Counted from the stretch's first letter, positions 42,163 to 51,296 are shown. The stretch is DNA of 64,000 nucleotides from Blautia hominis (GCA_002270465.1 NQOF01000008.1:124001-188000); one strand, 5' to 3'. The notes: generated by a model from the letters alone, not told the origin. Numbers and translations are program-made.

Positions 42163-42203
42163 AAAAAAGCTGGCATTTTTGTATGAGATGCCAGCTTTTT
42201 TTC
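42163..42203. terminator. Bidirectional terminator between convergent genes
   Basis: AAAAAAGCTGGCAT and ATGCCAGCTTTTTTT form a long stem with A and T tracts on both sides, serving the permease gene on the plus strand and the 196-aa gene on the minus strand. Confidence 0.88.
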
Positions 42204-42794
42204 TTATATTACCTGTATCCGGAAGGCAGTGGTCTGTGGTGGGATACTGGCTGTCTGGAAGTTTGCGTGGGTGATCCTGACCATCTGTCCGGGACGGAGA
42301 AAGCGGAGATTTACCGGAATACCGGAACGATTTAAAATGACCGTGTCATCAGTTATGACAAATCTGGTCTGACTGTTTATATCGTTTGGATTACCTGTAT
42401 AGAGGAATCGGTTTCTCAGATCAATAGAAGCGATCCTTCCCGTTGTGGTACTGGTCTGTGGGCGGGGCTGTCTCTTGACAAGGATCAGATAAGCATTTGC
42501 CTGTGGCGGAATACTTCTGGTCATACGTGAAGAGAACACAACATTTACCCACATGCCTTTTTGAATCTGGCATGAGTCAATACGCCTGCCGAATGTATCC
42601 AGGATGACCGTGTTCCTTCCCACGTTTAAACGCAGATTTTGTATCGAGACGGTCTGGTTTGCTTCGGGGACCGCGTAAGATACAAGGATATGTCCTATCT
42701 TGTTATCGTAACAAAACACATCCTCAACAAGAGCATTATCTATGCGCATAACATTACCTTGCTGGATGATCGTGCCTCGGGGATCATTGTTCAT
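42204..42794 (-). CDS. Hypothetical protein with an internal duplication (196 aa)
   Basis: A 196-residue, mostly beta-strand protein with no signal peptide and no domain I recognise. It consists of two similar halves: the first ends S-I-P-P-Q-A-N-A-Y-L-I-L-V and the second S-I-P-P-Q-T-T-A-F-R-I-Q-V; both contain V-I-L-D/N before the turn and a W/R-V-N/R-I motif. The repeated units may be small beta-barrels (OB- or SH3-like). It stands alone between a terminator and the csp gene. Function unknown. Confidence 0.72.
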   Translation of the reverse strand: MNNDPRGTIIQQGNVMRIDNALVEDVFCYDNKIGHILVSYAVPEANQTVSIQNLRLNVGRNTVILDTFGRRIDSCQIQKGMWVNVVFSSRMTRSIPPQANAYLILVKRQPRPQTSTTTGRIASIDLRNRFLYTGNPNDINSQTRFVITDDTVILNRSGIPVNLRFLRPGQMVRITHANFQTASIPPQTTAFRIQVI

Positions 42795-43006
42795 AATATG
42801 TGTACCTGAGCATTATTTGTTGCTTTTATTATATGCAGGTCTTGAAAAAATGTCAGTAGAGATTGGGAAATAATGGGGTTGGGATTTTTTATAGAAATAT
42901 ATGTAAATTGAATGAGATTTTAGGTTGAGCCAGCAAGGAATAATGTATAAACCCCGCCGACTTAGCTGTAATATTAACCATAGCTCTGACTAGTTAACAT
43001 ACAGGG

Positions 43007-43049
43007 TATCAATGCCTGTCACTGCAGATCGTGTGCAGGCATTGATACG
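43007..43049 (-). terminator. Hairpin after the cold shock gene
   Basis: GTATCAATGCCTG and CAGGCATTGATAC are a perfect 13-base inverted repeat, 22 bases past the stop of the minus-strand csp gene. There is no good T-tract on that strand, so it may protect the mRNA 3' end rather than terminate. Confidence 0.5.
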
Positions 43050-43070
43050 ATAGTGAAATGATATTCCGGC

Positions 43071-43271
43071 TTAAGCGGCACAAACATTAACAGCCTGCAT
43101 ACCGCGGTTTCCCTGAGTTAAATCATAAGTTACGGCCTGGCCGTCTTCAAGAGATTTGTAACCATCGCAATTGATCCCTGAGAAATGTACGAATACATCA
43201 GATCCGTCTTCCCCTGTGATAAATCCGAAACCTTTTTCTGAGTTAAACCATTTTACTGTACCTTTATTCAT
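43071..43271 (-). CDS. Cold shock protein (CspA family)
   Basis: A 66-residue OB-fold nucleic-acid-binding protein. RNP1 (K-G-F-G-F-I) and RNP2 (V-F-V-H-F) are intact, starting [10 protein letters not shown]. The ATG follows AGGAGGT. The long leader (about 120 bases from the promoter at 43397-43425) is typical of cold shock mRNAs whose translation depends on leader folding. Confidence 0.95.
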   Translation of the reverse strand: MNKGTVKWFNSEKGFGFITGEDGSDVFVHFSGINCDGYKSLEDGQAVTYDLTQGNRGMQAVNVCAA

Positions 43272-43396
43272 GAAAGATACCTCCTAATTTTTATATGCAT
43301 TTTACAAAACAAAAAACGCATACAGCAGTAAATCATTAATAAAAGAATGACTTACGGATATATGCGAAATCAAGGCTTTATCAAAACACTTTCTAA

Positions 43397-43425
43397 AGAT
43401 TACCATAGAAAATGCGCTATGTCAA
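43397..43425 (-). promoter_or_regulatory. Promoter of the cold shock gene
   Basis: On the minus strand: -35 TTGACA (complement of 43420-43425), 17-base spacer, -10 TAATCT (complement of 43397-43402). The leader between here and 43271 has no gene. Confidence 0.65.
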
Positions 43426-43468
43426 GAAAAAAATAAAAATATTTTGTGCCGGCAAAGCACAAATGAGC

Positions 43469-43497
43469 TTGTAAAAGAATAAAAAAATAGGTATACT
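43469..43497 (+). promoter_or_regulatory. Promoter of the AAA ATPase gene
   Basis: -35 TTGTAA (43469-43474), 17-base spacer, -10 TATACT (43492-43497). A leader of about 105 bases with a small CTGCAGG/CCTGCAG-like hairpin precedes ATG 43610. Confidence 0.6.
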
Positions 43498-43609
43498 ACA
43501 TACTTGCAGGGAACCTGCAGTTTGAAGTGATACTGTAAGGCAGCACGTGTATCAGCAGTTATCACATGGTATGTGTGAGGATCTAATATAACAAAAGGAG
43601 TACGCAATT

Positions 43610-45097
43610 ATGCCAGTATTTGATTTCAGCAATTCGGACAATAAAAAGAAGAGTGAGTTTCAATGTACATACACCGTGTTTCGTTCCAATGAGAATACAG
43701 CCTCCCCGGACAGGCCCATCCTGCTTCTGGACAACCATGAGCGGAAATGGAAGCACCATTCCTGCGGTGTCTTTGCCAATCAGAATCAGCAGACGGCATT
43801 TGAATTCAAGGAGGAAGACAAAACGGTCAGCGCAGATATTCTGCAGATAGATGCCCGCTTTGTCAGCCTGATCCACTGGCTGGGTGATAACCACATCAAT
43901 GTGCGCCTGTCCGGCAAGAACAGGGAGGACGGCTATGCGGTTTACAAGATTAGGGAGATCGCTTTCGGTGGGGGGACCAAGCTTTCCGCTGAGGATGGTT
44001 TTCTGCAGTTTATGATAGAAAGACTATTGGCAGGCAGTGCGCCTGTGGAGGAGAATGAGGACGAAGACCAGGAGGAGACCGGTGACAGTATGAAACTCAC
44101 CAGTCTGCAGAGCATTACAGACTTCATGACCTGTGCAGGCAAGACGATGCCGGATAATATCCGCCTTTGGGCAAGGAGAAATCTGGCTGTTGCCCGTTCC
44201 CATGAGGTATCCCCGGAGGAGAGGCGCCATGCCCAGCGCGCACTTTCCATCATGATGAATATCCAGTGGAAGAACAATTATTTTGAAGCTATTGATCCTC
44301 AGGAGGCACGCAGAATTCTGGATGAAGAGCTTTACGGTATGGAGCGGGTGAAACAGCGGATCATGGAGACGATCATACAGATCAACCGTACCCATACCCT
44401 GCCGGCATACGGTATTTTACTGGTGGGACCTGCCGGAACGGGAAAATCCCAGATCGCTTATGCGGTTGCACGTATATTAAAACTGCCTTGGACAACGCTG
44501 GATATGAGTTCTATCAACGACCCGGAACAGCTGACCGGAAGCTCCCGTATCTATGCAAATGCAAAGCCGGGAATTATTATGGAGGCTTTTTCTATGGCAG
44601 GTGAATCCAACCTTGTCTTTATAATCAACGAACTGGATAAGGCCTCTTCGGGAAAAGGAAATGGAAATCCGGCAGATGTCCTTCTGACCCTTCTTGATAA
44701 CCTGGGCTTTACAGACAATTATATTGAATGTATGGTTCCCACTGTTGGCGTATATCCCATAGCCACAGCCAATGATAAGGAGCAGATCAGTGCACCGCTC
44801 ATGTCGCGTTTTGCTGTCATTGATATCCCGGATTATACGGCGGAAGAAAAGAAGATCATTTTCTCCCGGTATGCCCTGCCGAAAGTCCTGGGACGTATGG
44901 GTCTGCAGGAAGATGAATGCGTTGTGACGGAAGAGGCTTATGACGCAGTTGTGGAAAAATATGCGGACACTACCGGTATCCGTGATCTGGAGCAGGCAGC
45001 AGAGCATATGGCAGCCAATGCGTTGTATCAGATTGAAGTGAATCATTTGTCAAAAGTGGTTTTTGATGCGGAGATGGTGCGGAGTCTGCTGGAATAA
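43610..45097 (+). CDS. AAA+ ATPase with Lon-like ATPase module, no protease domain
   Basis: A 495-residue protein. Residues 1-150 form a novel-looking beta-rich N-terminal region ending in an acidic stretch (E-E-N-E-D-E-D-Q-E-E). Residues 215-490 resemble the ATPase part of Lon: L-Y-G-M-E-R-V-K-Q-R-I, Walker A G-P-A-G-T-G-K-S (about 273-280), sensor 1 A-T-A-N-D, Arg finger in A-P-L-M-S-R-F, sensor 2 near G-I-R-D-L-E-Q. Walker B reads V-F-I-I-N-E-L-D-K, with Asn where Lon has the Mg-binding Asp. The Ser-Lys protease domain is absent. It may remodel or bind proteins; partner unknown. ATG follows AAAAGGAG. Confidence 0.8.
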   Translation: MPVFDFSNSDNKKKSEFQCTYTVFRSNENTASPDRPILLLDNHERKWKHHSCGVFANQNQQTAFEFKEEDKTVSADILQIDARFVSLIHWLGDNHINVRLSGKNREDGYAVYKIREIAFGGGTKLSAEDGFLQFMIERLLAGSAPVEENEDEDQEETGDSMKLTSLQSITDFMTCAGKTMPDNIRLWARRNLAVARSHEVSPEERRHAQRALSIMMNIQWKNNYFEAIDPQEARRILDEELYGMERVKQRIMETIIQINRTHTLPAYGILLVGPAGTGKSQIAYAVARILKLPWTTLDMSSINDPEQLTGSSRIYANAKPGIIMEAFSMAGESNLVFIINELDKASSGKGNGNPADVLLTLLDNLGFTDNYIECMVPTVGVYPIATANDKEQISAPLMSRFAVIDIPDYTAEEKKIIFSRYALPKVLGRMGLQEDECVVTEEAYDAVVEKYADTTGIRDLEQAAEHMAANALYQIEVNHLSKVVFDAEMVRSLLE

Positions 45098-45114
45098 AGC
45101 GGAAGAGCCTTGCT

Positions 45115-46002
45115 CTATATGAGAGTTTTTACCGTTTCTGCAAACCTGCAGACATCATCAGGCGCATCAAAACTGTACAGCAAACCATAAGGGATACTAT
45201 AATCCCAATTTACCGGAATAGATACAAGTCCCGGATGGACTTCCTGCCAGCATTCAATGGTGAGGAGAATGTTTCCTGTTTCTGCGCAGCGGTTAAACAC
45301 CGATAAATCATAAAACGGAGGGGTGTCCTCTATTCTGATCTGAGGATGGTGTTTTTCTAAATCGCTGCGCAGAAAGTCATTGACGCCGGAATCTCCCCGC
45401 TCAACCATCATCAATGTTTCACCATATAAATCTTCTATATGGATCTGTTCTTTACCTGCCAATGGGTGTTCCCTGGATACGGCGATCATTTTTCGATATC
45501 GCCCCAGAGGGAGGAAGTTGCAGCGGGAAAGCCATTCTTTGGAATCACACACACCGATCAGAAAATCGAATTTTTCTCCCAACTGTTCAATTTCAGTCAA
45601 AATCCCTTCATGATCATCTTCAAAAGGAACCAGATGCAGCTTATACGCAGGAAACTCCTTGTTCACCCGATACCATAGATCCATAAATGGCTTTGCCGGG
45701 TTTAAAAGAGAGGTGCCGATGCAGAAAGTAGTATCATTTGCATGGAGGGCAGCTTTGGCGTTTGCAAGGGACTTTTGGGAATAGTCGATCATGAATTTGG
45801 CGTCCCGGTAAATAACAGTTCCTGCAGCCGTTAGACAGACGCCGGATGGGGTGCGCTCTACTAATTTTACATCCAAATGATTTTCCAGGGCATTCATCTG
45901 CTTCATAACAGCGGTGGGAGAGATATACAAGTGGGCAGCCGCCTTGGTAAAACTGCCGCAGTCAGCAACCGCTAGAAAGGTATCCAGCATGTGGTTATAC
46001 AT
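45115..46002 (-). CDS. LysR-family transcriptional regulator
   Basis: A 295-residue LysR-type protein: winged helix at about 1-65 (S-F-T-K-A-A-A-H-L-Y-I-S-P-T-A-V-M-K-Q) and effector domain from about 90. It is convergent with the AAA ATPase gene, only 17 bases apart. The region upstream is a long non-coding stretch, so its target is not evident. Confidence 0.88.
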   Translation of the reverse strand: MYNHMLDTFLAVADCGSFTKAAAHLYISPTAVMKQMNALENHLDVKLVERTPSGVCLTAAGTVIYRDAKFMIDYSQKSLANAKAALHANDTTFCIGTSLLNPAKPFMDLWYRVNKEFPAYKLHLVPFEDDHEGILTEIEQLGEKFDFLIGVCDSKEWLSRCNFLPLGRYRKMIAVSREHPLAGKEQIHIEDLYGETLMMVERGDSGVNDFLRSDLEKHHPQIRIEDTPPFYDLSVFNRCAETGNILLTIECWQEVHPGLVSIPVNWDYSIPYGLLYSFDAPDDVCRFAETVKTLI

Positions 46003-46189
46003 ATCGAACCTCCTTTTGGTATTAACTTAAAGTTTATACAAGGATAACATATTGGAGATTTAAAATCAAGGATAGGGGAAGCAAGGGCTAAGGTGTTGTG
46101 GATCCGCTGACTTTTTTGAAGTGGACCGGTACTTTTCTTATAATAAAGGAGCTCGTGTCGAAAAGTTGGAGGGAAAACACTTGTAAAAA

Positions 46190-46218
46190 TTGACTTTGCC
46201 AAGCTGACCGTCTATAAT
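46190..46218 (+). promoter_or_regulatory. Near-consensus promoter with no gene directly downstream
   Basis: -35 TTGACT (46190-46195), 17-base spacer, -10 TATAAT (46213-46218). The nearest open frame on this strand is 460 bases away. Confidence 0.65.
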
Positions 46219-46417
46219 ATGGTTAATCTCAGAAGATGATAACCGGATATGGTTTATGAGAGGATTTCTTAACAAACTGGTAGGATAGTATGTCAGACGG
46301 GACATGCGCATTCACTATATCGTATTATATTCTCAGATGATCTTACCGGCTGTTTTATATATTCCGTGACAACTGAGAAAAAACTAATGGCTTTCAGAGA
46401 GCGTTTCACAAGTCTGC

Positions 46418-46579
46418 TAGTACAGCATTGCGTAAGTTTCGGTGATAGAGTGCCTGATATTTTCGTCAGCGCAAGGTGCCGAAGCGACGGCGTAGCGGTT
46501 CCTACGACTAGCTTCGGCAACCCGGCACTGGCGTAAATAGCGGGTGCTATATCACTGGAACTTATGCAACGCTGTACTA
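46418..46579. mobile_element. Single 162-bp palindromic element (family C)
   Basis: Long terminal inverted repeats: TAGTACAGCATTGCGTAAGT at the left and CTTATGCAACGCTGTACTA at the right, continuing inward (GGTGATAGAG / CTATATCACT) with few mismatches. The centre has a second palindrome (GTGCCGAAGC / GCTTCGGCA). No coding capacity, no clear target duplication, only one copy here. Likely a MITE or a structured RNA gene. Confidence 0.6.
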
Positions 46580-46680
46580 ATTATCATTATTTAAGGAGAT
46601 TTGGTATAATAGCAAGTTTTGAAAAGCAGAGAGTAGATTTTCTGTTTTTTGTTTTGCCTAGGAGAAAACATTTTATTATC

Positions 46681-47097
46681 ATGAATAAATTTACATATCA
46701 AGTTATTATTTTAGCAGCAGCCCTTTTTATGCTGGCAGGTACAGGACTGGCTGTTTTTTCTAATACCCGGGTGGAAGGAAACCGTTATGGTACCCATGTG
46801 GCTGATCATGAAGATAAACAAATGATCCAGCCAGATGGATCTGACATAGATGAGCAGACAGTACATAATTTTGTACCGTCTTTCAGAGTGCTCTTTCAAC
46901 AGGTTTTAAAACAATTCAGGGGAAGACAGACGCCCTTTCATTGGCTTTCCAATCTTAATATGTCTCTGTACATTTTTTCCATTGTGCTCGGCGGAGGCAT
47001 TTTTTTGTTGTTTCTGTTTTACGCTTCGCTGCCCAATCAGTTTTGTGTCAAACTGAATATCACCCATAAGTCGGACGGAAAAAAACGTCCTCTGTAA
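46681..47097 (+). CDS. Small membrane protein of unknown function (138 aa)
   Basis: A 138-residue protein with two membrane segments: an N-terminal one (about 5-25, V-I-I-L-A-A-A-L-F-M-L-A) that could be a signal anchor, and one near 95-118 (I-F-S-I-V-L-G-G-G-I-F-L-L-F-L-F). The part between is polar. ATG 46681 was chosen as the first Met giving a typical membrane N-terminus, but the nearest GGAG is about 16 bases away, so the start is uncertain. It lies 67 bases before the Na/Pi cotransporter gene. No domain recognised. Confidence 0.55.
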   Translation: MNKFTYQVIILAAALFMLAGTGLAVFSNTRVEGNRYGTHVADHEDKQMIQPDGSDIDEQTVHNFVPSFRVLFQQVLKQFRGRQTPFHWLSNLNMSLYIFSIVLGGGIFLLFLFYASLPNQFCVKLNITHKSDGKKRPL

Positions 47098-47164
47098 ACT
47101 CACGTATCTTTCCGATACGCACAAGTTACAGAATAAGTAAAATGACAGAAATGGGAGAATAAAA

Positions 47165-48805
47165 ATGGAAATATCTGATATTTTAAAATTACTTGGTGGT
47201 CTTGCGTTGTTTTTGTACGGCATGCAGATGATGAGCAATGGGTTAGAGACGGCTGCAGGAAACAAAATGAAACAGATTCTTGAAAAGCTGACTTCCAACC
47301 GGATCAAAGGAGTCTTTGCCGGAGCTGCCATAACGGCAGTAATTCAATCTTCCTCCGCTACCACTGTTATGGTGGTTGGTTTCGTAAATTCCGGCCTCAT
47401 GACCCTGAACCAGGCGGTATGGGTCATCATGGGCGCCAATATCGGTACAACGATCACCGGGCAGCTCATCGCACTGGATATCGGTGCCATTGCTCCGTTG
47501 ATCGCCTTTCTGGGGGTTGCGGCTATTCTATTCGTCAAAAATGAAAAAGTAAAGCATATCAGTGAGATCTTTGCGGGTCTGGGTGTGCTCTTTATTGGTA
47601 TGGATATGATGGGTGCTGCCATGGTGCCGCTTCAGAATTCAGAAACTTTTATCCACTTTATGACTACATTCAGTAACCCGCTGGTAGGTATTTTGATCGG
47701 TGCTGCTTTTACCGCTGTCATACAGTCTTCATCAGCATCTGTGGGCATTTTACAGGCCCTGGCAGGCACAGGTATGATCCCTCTTTCCAGTGCGGTATAC
47801 ATTTTGTTTGGACAAAATATCGGAACCTGTATTACGGCTGTTTTAGCGTCTATTGGTACAAAAGTGAATGCAAAGCGGACAACCGTGATCCATCTGATGT
47901 TCAATATAATCGGTACAATCATATTTACGGTAATCTGTCTCTTAACGCCGTTTACTGTTCTCATGGAACATCTTACCCCGGGAAATCCGGTAGCTCAGAT
48001 CGCCAATGTCCATACCGTATTTAATATTGTCACCACGCTGCTTTTGCTGCCGTTTGGTACCTATATGGCACGTCTTGCAGAACAGATTCTTCCGGATAAA
48101 CAAAGTGAGCAGGAAGAAGTATTCCACTTGGAATATATACAGCCGTTTGAAAGGCATTACCCCATGGGGCAGGGAGCCGTGGTCCTGACACAGATCAATC
48201 TGGAAATAGAGCGGATGCGGAAAATTGTCTGTGAAACGGTTGCGGGAAGTTTTGATGCGGTTTTTCACGATACAGTACAAAGTAAAGAGGTGCTGGAACA
48301 GAAAGAGGAGTATATTGATTATCTGAATGCAGAAGTATCCCGCTATATCGTGTCAGTGATGCACCACGAGATGGCAGCGGAAGATTCTGTTAAGATCAGT
48401 GGATACTATAAGATTCTGGGAAACCTGGAACGGATCGGTGACCATGCTATGAATATTCTGGGATATGCAACAAGCATGAAAAAAATGGGGGTTGTTTTTT
48501 CAGATAAGGCAAAACAGGAAATCGTGATCATGAAAGGTATGAGTCTTCAGATCCTGGAAGATGTTGCAGGAGATCAGATCTCAGATATAAAAACCATGCT
48601 GGAGAAAACTTCACGTGACGAGCAGAAAATAGATGATATCCGAAATGAAAATCTGAGGCAGCAGATGGAGCGAATTGGAAAAAACGAATGTGTGGCAGAT
48701 GCCAGTATTTTCTTTTCTGAATTGCTGACAGACTTTGAACGCATTGGTGACCATGCATTGAACATTGCTGAGCAATATCATGAAATGCTGACAAGAGTAG
48801 TTTGA
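47165..48805 (+). CDS. Na/Pi cotransporter family protein with PhoU-like tail
   Basis: A 546-residue protein. Residues 1-310 contain the two inverted NptA/PNaS repeats with the signature Q-S-S-S-A-T-T and Q-S-S-S-A-S-V motifs (about 62 and 183) that form the phosphate and sodium sites. Residues 350-545 form a PhoU-like helical domain with repeated E-R-I-G-D-H-A motifs (about 423 and 522). It imports phosphate, with sodium as driving ion in related proteins. The ATG is preceded by GGGAGAATAAAA. Confidence 0.92.
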   Translation: MEISDILKLLGGLALFLYGMQMMSNGLETAAGNKMKQILEKLTSNRIKGVFAGAAITAVIQSSSATTVMVVGFVNSGLMTLNQAVWVIMGANIGTTITGQLIALDIGAIAPLIAFLGVAAILFVKNEKVKHISEIFAGLGVLFIGMDMMGAAMVPLQNSETFIHFMTTFSNPLVGILIGAAFTAVIQSSSASVGILQALAGTGMIPLSSAVYILFGQNIGTCITAVLASIGTKVNAKRTTVIHLMFNIIGTIIFTVICLLTPFTVLMEHLTPGNPVAQIANVHTVFNIVTTLLLLPFGTYMARLAEQILPDKQSEQEEVFHLEYIQPFERHYPMGQGAVVLTQINLEIERMRKIVCETVAGSFDAVFHDTVQSKEVLEQKEEYIDYLNAEVSRYIVSVMHHEMAAEDSVKISGYYKILGNLERIGDHAMNILGYATSMKKMGVVFSDKAKQEIVIMKGMSLQILEDVAGDQISDIKTMLEKTSRDEQKIDDIRNENLRQQMERIGKNECVADASIFFSELLTDFERIGDHALNIAEQYHEMLTRVV

Positions 48806-48950
48806 TCCATTGGGAGATGCATGTCTTGGAACGTATGTCTGAAAGGCCATGACAGGGTAAAGATAAGAGAGAAGAGTGGGCTTTAGAAAGCAGTGGCGTG
48901 TGTTTTGTAATGCAGGCGATGGATTTTTGGTTGGCAGTGAGGGAGGAATA

Positions 48951-50129
48951 ATGGAATATAGAGAAGACAAAAAAGGAAACAAAATCTCTGCCCTGGGTTT
49001 TGGATGTATGCGATTTACCAGAAAGGGCAGCAGTATTGATCTGGATAAGGCGGAAAAGGAAGTGATGGAGGCAATTGCCTCAGGAGTGAACTATCTGGAC
49101 ACAGCTTATATCTACCCTGGAAGTGAAGCCGCTTTGGGGGAAATACTGTACCAGAATCACTGCCGTTCCAAAGTAAATATTGCCACAAAACTGCCTCATT
49201 ATATGATAAAATCCATAAACGGTGTGGAGAAGACGTTTCAGGAGGAGCTAAAGAGGCTTAAAACAGACTATGTGGATTATTATCTAATGCATATGCTGAC
49301 AGATACCTCTACCTGGGATAAGCTGGTCAAGATGGGAATCCCGGACTGGATCAAAGAGAAATTGGCAGACGGTACCATTCGGAATATTGGCTTTTCTTAT
49401 CACGGAAATACAGAGATGTTTAAACAACTGATCGATGTCTACAACTGGGATTTCTGTCAGATCCAGTATAATTATCTGGATGAAAATTCTCAGGCAGGCA
49501 GGGAGGGGTTACAGTATGCCCATGCCAAGGGAATGCCTGTTATTATAATGGAGCCCCTGCGGGGAGGACGTCTGGTAAATCTTTTGCCTGATTCTGCAAA
49601 GCAGCTTATCAGGCAGCAGGGGAAGGGAATCACCCCGGCCGGTCTGGCCTTCAAGTGGCTGTTTGATCAGCCGGAAGTGACCTGTGTTCTTTCGGGAATG
49701 AATTCCATTGAGATGGTGAAAGAAAATGTTCGGACAGCATCAGAAAGTCCTGCAGGCAGTTTGACATCAGAAGAAGAGGAATTGATAGAACAGGTAAAAG
49801 AAGAGATTAACAAAAGTGTAAAGGTGGGCTGCACAGGCTGCGGTTATTGTATGCCCTGTCCCAAAGGCGTGGATATTCCCGGAACATTTCTTTGCTATAA
49901 TGCTGTTTACACAGAGGGGAAAAGCGCTGCCAGGATGGATTATTTGAGATGTACGGCGTTTCGTAAGAATTTTTCCAGCGCTTCCCAGTGTGTTGCGTGT
50001 GGAAAATGCGAAAAACACTGTCCGCAGCAGATAGAGATAAGAAAAGAATTAAAAAATGCAGCAAGAGAGCTGGAAAATTTCACATATAAAGCTGCCAAAA
50101 GTGCGGTTAGGTTACTGCATTTGTATTAA
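48951..50129 (+). CDS. Aldo/keto reductase with C-terminal 4Fe-4S ferredoxin domain
   Basis: A 392-residue fusion. The TIM barrel (1-270) has G-F-G-C-M-R-F, Y-L-D-T-A-Y-I-Y and Y-L-M-H-M-L motifs with the catalytic Asp/Tyr/His positions. The tail carries two cluster motifs, C-T-G-C-G-Y-C-M-P-C-P (about 294) and C-V-A-C-G-K-C-E-K-H-C-P (about 347). This architecture is common in strict anaerobes and presumably takes electrons from ferredoxin-type donors. ATG 48951 follows GAGGGAGGAATA. Last typical housekeeping gene before the AT-rich island. Confidence 0.92.
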   Translation: MEYREDKKGNKISALGFGCMRFTRKGSSIDLDKAEKEVMEAIASGVNYLDTAYIYPGSEAALGEILYQNHCRSKVNIATKLPHYMIKSINGVEKTFQEELKRLKTDYVDYYLMHMLTDTSTWDKLVKMGIPDWIKEKLADGTIRNIGFSYHGNTEMFKQLIDVYNWDFCQIQYNYLDENSQAGREGLQYAHAKGMPVIIMEPLRGGRLVNLLPDSAKQLIRQQGKGITPAGLAFKWLFDQPEVTCVLSGMNSIEMVKENVRTASESPAGSLTSEEEELIEQVKEEINKSVKVGCTGCGYCMPCPKGVDIPGTFLCYNAVYTEGKSAARMDYLRCTAFRKNFSSASQCVACGKCEKHCPQQIEIRKELKNAARELENFTYKAAKSAVRLLHLY

Positions 50130-50498
50130 GAAGGATGTAAATGGGGGGGTAAAAACAAAATCAGGTATGGCTATCTAGCGGTCATGGTATTGGGGGTGAG
50201 CCTGATATTATGATCGCTTTTATATTTGCATAGGAGTGGTAGGGGATGGGAAAATTATTGCAGATGTTCTGTAGCAATCATTTGTCACTTGTGGTAAAAT
50301 TTTGTCATTGGAATATGACAATTCCGCAGTACATCATGCCTGGGAGGAAACTCCTTATGATACATCCAGCTAATAAATGATTCCTATAAGACGGCAGCAG
50401 TATATTTCTTAATGCAGTTGGACTGCATAGTGTAATCGAAGGTTTACAGCAGATAGATGGATCATATCACAAAATCAAGGGGAAGGAAAAGAAGAAAA
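50130..50498. other. Intergenic: left border of the AT-rich island
   Basis: A 369-base gap with a G7 run near 50143. No gene, integrase, tRNA or clear attachment repeat was seen. Base composition falls from here on. A plus-strand start for the DUF6602 gene presumably lies here, but no convincing promoter was found. Confidence 0.4.
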
Positions 50499-51296
50499 AT
50501 GCCGGAAATAGATTTGTCAAAGTTGTATGAGAACATGCAAAAAGAAATGATCCAGAAATTAAACACAGGTGCAGAAGCATTTGTACATCCTGGGACAAAA
50601 GGAGACGATACGGAATTAAACTGGATTGAGTGGTTTAGAGAATATCTTCCGCAGAGATATCAAGTTGATAAGGCTATTATCATAGATTCCACAGGAAAAC
50701 AAAGTGATCAAATAGATTTGGTTATTTACGATGCACAGTATTCCTATCTGGTTTTTAAACATGGTGATGGAAAATTAATTCCAGCTGAAAGTGTTTACGC
50801 AGTGTTTGAAGTGAAACAGAATTTGAATAAAGACAGGATTGAATACGCGGGTAAAAAAGCCAAAAGTGTTCGAGCTTTGTCACGAACTTCTGCACCAATA
50901 AAGCATGCGGGAGGACAGTACCCGCCCAAGATCTTACATGAGATCCTTGCCGGAATTTTAACAACGAAAAGCGATTGGAGAGCACCAATTGAAAATAGTG
51001 TTGTGAAGTACATTAATGAGAGAGAAAAAGAGGAACGGTTAGATTTTGTTTGTTCAATTTCCAATAATACTTTTGTGATTGACAACAACACTTTTGTTAC
51101 TGAATACAAGGAATCTATCAAACCGAAGATTCATTACTGCGAAGCAGAGAAATCATTGGTCTATCTGCTTTTAAATCTATTGAAAAAATTACAGGATATC
51201 GGAACCGTACCGGCCATTGATTTTTTAAAATATGCTGAAAAAATCAATAGTCTGCAGTTAGATACTGAAGTTTATGATGGGAAAAGGGAACCCTAA
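50499..51296 (+). CDS. DUF6602 family protein, nuclease-like
   Basis: A 265-residue soluble protein matching the DUF6602 pattern. The motif series Q-I-D-L-V-I-Y-D (about 70-77), followed about 32 residues later by V-F-E-V-K-Q, fits the D...ExK core of restriction-endonuclease-like folds. ATG 50499 lies behind GGGGAAGGAAAAG; an in-frame ATG at 50457 has no site. Such proteins occur as lone genes in defence islands; activity is not proven. Separated from the main operon by 827 bases of decayed sequence. Confidence 0.7.
   Translation: MPEIDLSKLYENMQKEMIQKLNTGAEAFVHPGTKGDDTELNWIEWFREYLPQRYQVDKAIIIDSTGKQSDQIDLVIYDAQYSYLVFKHGDGKLIPAESVYAVFEVKQNLNKDRIEYAGKKAKSVRALSRTSAPIKHAGGQYPPKILHEILAGILTTKSDWRAPIENSVVKYINEREKEERLDFVCSISNNTFVIDNNTFVTEYKESIKPKIHYCEAEKSLVYLLLNLLKKLQDIGTVPAIDFLKYAEKINSLQLDTEVYDGKREP

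Larger units (their letters stand above)
46003..46680. other. 678-base non-coding region with promoter and palindromic element
   Basis: Contains a strong plus-strand promoter (46190-46218), a 162-base palindromic element (46418-46579), and AT-rich sequence between. The short frames in this stretch run through the palindrome and lack ribosome binding sites. The arrangement allows either a long structured leader for the gene at 46681 or an independent small RNA. Confidence 0.5.

Noticed and set aside
46293-46520. Minus-strand open frame of 75 codons
   Set aside because: It reads through the palindromic element, has no ribosome binding site and no similarity.
50130-50498. Attachment site or integrase marking the island border
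   Set aside because: No integrase gene, tRNA or direct repeat was seen; the right border is outside the window.
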